DNA from: CAZFER01 sp964517495
GTDB taxonomy: Bacteria; Hinthialibacterota; Hinthialibacteria; Hinthialibacterales; Hinthialibacteraceae
Length of the DNA: 24,766 nucleotides
NCBI GenBank assembly: GCA_964517495.1
Contig: CAZFER010000087.1
Span: 1 to 24,766 of the forward strand
Direction of reading: 5' to 3'
The position numbers and the translations under genes were made by a program. The notes under the pieces were generated by a model. It was not told where the DNA came from. It saw only the letters and a program-made list of their open reading frames with translations, and made no database searches. Below, piece by piece: positions 23,367 to 24,766 of the stretch (the first letter of the stretch is position 1; every line of letters begins with the position of its first letter).

Positions 23367-24164
23367 CTAACCAACGTGTCCTTCGCCCCCATCCACACGA
23401 ATTACGTTACCGGTAATCCAGTTGGCCTCTGGCCGTGCCAATAGGCTGATGGCTTGGGCCACATCCTCCGGGGTTGTCAAGCGTCCGCTGGGATTGTGTT
23501 TTAGGGCCATATCGATTAATGATTCATGACCAGGGATTTTGCGCAAGGCGGGGGTATCAGTCACCCCGGCACAGATGGAGTTGGCGCGCACTCCTTCTTT
23601 TGATAACTCCAATGAAATCTGGCGGATATGTGATTCCAATGAGGCTTTAGCCGCCGATACCGCTCCATAATGGGGCCATGAGCATCCACCACCTGAGCTG
23701 GTCATGGCGAATATGCGTGATCCATTACCAATTAGTTTCTCGCGCCGAAGCTCCTGCACCCAATAAACCAGGCTATTGGCCATGATATGGATGGTCATAT
23801 CCATCTGGCGATGGTGGAGTTCATGTTCGATGTCCTCGGCAAAATAATCCCGCAAGGTACCAAACGCCAGGCTGTGCATAAGCACTTTTAGGGGTTTGGT
23901 TTGGCCGGTTTTTTCAACGATGGTTTGGACAACTTCTTTGCGTTTATCTTCATCGGCGGCGTTAATATTAAAAAATTGCACTTCGACATTATGAGCTTTG
24001 ATGTTTTTGATTTCCTGATCAATCTGCTTCATGGCTGAGCGCCGGTCGAAATGGACGCCAAAAATGTTCATTCCCAACGAGGCCAATTGCTTGGAGGTCG
24101 CCAGACCAAAACCGCTTGACGAGCCAAGGATCAGCCCCCATTCATTCTCAAAACAACGATCCAC
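23367..24164 (-). CDS. Enoyl-ACP reductase-like SDR (FabI/FabL type)
   Basis: This 265-residue short-chain dehydrogenase has a glycine-rich cofactor loop GSSSGFG at 14-20, HSLAFG at 97-102, and a Y166-x6-K173 catalytic pair in PHYGAVSAAKASLE. The Y-x6-K spacing is typical of enoyl-ACP reductases, not the Y-x3-K of most SDRs, and HSLAF matches the FabI HSIAF motif. The Gly loop and the C-terminal NPSGRLTTPEDVAQ, then VIRVDGG, resemble FabL. It probably catalyses the last reduction of the fatty-acid elongation cycle, but a specialised SDR is possible. AGGAGG stands 8 bases before the GTG start. Convergent with the peptidase gene, 13 bp apart. Confidence 0.8.
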   Translation of the reverse strand: MDRCFENEWGLILGSSSGFGLATSKQLASLGMNIFGVHFDRRSAMKQIDQEIKNIKAHNVEVQFFNINAADEDKRKEVVQTIVEKTGQTKPLKVLMHSLAFGTLRDYFAEDIEHELHHRQMDMTIHIMANSLVYWVQELRREKLIGNGSRIFAMTSSGGGCSWPHYGAVSAAKASLESHIRQISLELSKEGVRANSICAGVTDTPALRKIPGHESLIDMALKHNPSGRLTTPEDVAQAISLLARPEANWITGNVIRVDGGEGHVG

Positions 24165-24766
24165 TAATTATTCCTCCTGTTTTAGGTAAATTTATATCAA
24201 AACATGCCGGGTCTAGTGGGTTCGGCTTAAGCTGAAAGTATAGAACACCGGCAAATACACTGGTTGAATAGCTGGAATGAATTACACATGGAGAAAAAGG
24301 TGTAATAACCGAATTGATTGATGGATTTTCAACCGAGGTGGTATTATATCTCTTTTTTGAGATTACCGAAGAATGACCGTAATCCGATACAGCAACCCAT
24401 ACCAAGGCATGCTTAATTCTGGACAGAGCTCTATTCTCATGGTTTTTATTCCATGCTTCCTTCCCTGTAGGAATTTTTTCAAGAATTCAGTATTTTAACG
24501 GATTTTGGATTCTGGTGATGTTATTTTTTATTGCTCCTTTGCTCTATGTGTCTTTTTGTTCTGGTTTTTCTGCGAATTGTTTCGGGGCGCCCCGGTTTTT
24601 AATTCGGGGGGTGCCGTCGATTTATCCTATTCTTGGTTATCTCAGCGCTTTCGCGCTGACGAAGATAAATTTAATAGGCCTTTGTTCTTCGCTAAATGGT
24701 CCTCGATCCTCTCGGAACGAGGAGGGTATAATCCTTTTTAAACGTATGCACCCGGTAATCTGAATA
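24165..24766. other. Non-coding end region with palindromes
   Basis: Several open frames of 78-85 codons cross this region, but none has a recognisable product, a good Shine-Dalgarno or protein-like composition, so no gene is called. A 12-bp perfect palindrome CGGGGCGCCCCG lies at 24583-24594, CATGG/CCATG near 24438-24455, and a CCTCG/CGAGG pair at 24701-24722. The most ordered part is the nested hairpin at 24626-24678, listed separately. Confidence 0.5.
24626..24678 (-). ncRNA. Nested hairpin element with GAAA tetraloop (putative structured RNA or repeat)
   Basis: On the minus strand three helices stack. The outer is CCTATT (24678-24673) with AATAGG (24631-24626); the middle is TTATC (24668-24664) with GATAA (24641-24637); the inner is TCAGCGC (24659-24653) with GCGCTGA (24648-24642), closed by a GAAA tetraloop. 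The helices are separated by a 4/5-base internal loop and a 4-base bulge. The GNRA loop forms only on the minus strand, which suggests the transcribed strand. No known RNA family is recognised; it may be part of a dispersed repeat. Confidence 0.4.

Noticed and set aside
24148..24405. 85-codon minus-strand open frame upstream of the enoyl reductase
   Set aside because: No recognisable motif, overlaps the reductase start, composition unlike neighbouring proteins; better explained as spacer.
24505..24763. Two overlapping plus-strand open frames of 78 and 82 codons
   Set aside because: They run through the palindromic element in different frames with no Shine-Dalgarno and no family resemblance.

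Overview
The window comes from a Gram-negative, flagellated bacterium of moderate GC that I cannot place in a phylum. It carries both L-ring (flgH) and P-ring (flgI) genes, which implies an outer membrane. Its FlgJ lacks the muramidase half, which argues against an enteric-type gammaproteobacterium. No rRNA, tRNA, transposase, phage gene or CRISPR array was seen. The most distinctive feature of the DNA is a set of palindromic repeats in many of the intergenic gaps.

Layout. (1) 309-3290, minus strand: a two-gene unit of an aldo/keto reductase followed 3 bp later by a TPR / zinc-ribbon / SAM-methyltransferase protein. (2) 3727-9904, minus strand: a flagellar rod and ring operon in the order flgF, flgG, flgA, flgH, flgI, flgJ (rod-binding domain only), flgN. 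A near-consensus sigma-54 promoter (GG-N10-GC) lies just upstream of flgF. The operon is tight except for two gaps (flgA-flgH and flgH-flgI) filled with repeat DNA. flgM, flgK and flgL do not follow flgN. (3) 10068-11516, plus: a small exported beta-sandwich-like protein and a DapA-superfamily lyase with an altered active-site loop. (4) 11887-14394, plus: a large secreted protein with PPC-like domains and a beta-propeller, convergent with a cysteine-cluster (YkgJ-like) protein. (5) 15271-15687, plus: a nucleoside 2-deoxyribosyltransferase-like protein behind an AT-rich leader with a 10-bp inverted repeat. (6) 16019-21469: two convergent envelope-glycan genes separated by 3 bp, a PHP-phosphoesterase/GT4 fusion and a propeller/GT39 membrane fusion. 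(7) 21781-23353, plus: bcp-type peroxiredoxin and an M24 Xaa-Pro aminopeptidase. (8) 23367-24164, minus: a FabI/FabL-like enoyl-ACP reductase. The final 600 bp hold no convincing gene but contain a nested hairpin element with a GAAA tetraloop on the minus strand.

How it fits together. The flagellar block encodes the distal rod, the P and L rings, their chaperones and a hook-junction chaperone. Several other genes (TPR-methyltransferase, PHP-GT4, GT39 fusion, beta-sandwich protein) look like surface or envelope glycan functions, but their substrates cannot be read from sequence. Two dispersed repeat families are recognisable. One is a modular element built from 8-bp-stem hairpins with two alternative stem sequences on the same scaffold. 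The other is a G/C-tract element. I found no obvious defence system or mobile island. The best novelty candidates are the modular palindromic repeat, the two fusion glycosyltransferases, the FIPL-repeat tail of FlgJ and the terminal structured element.
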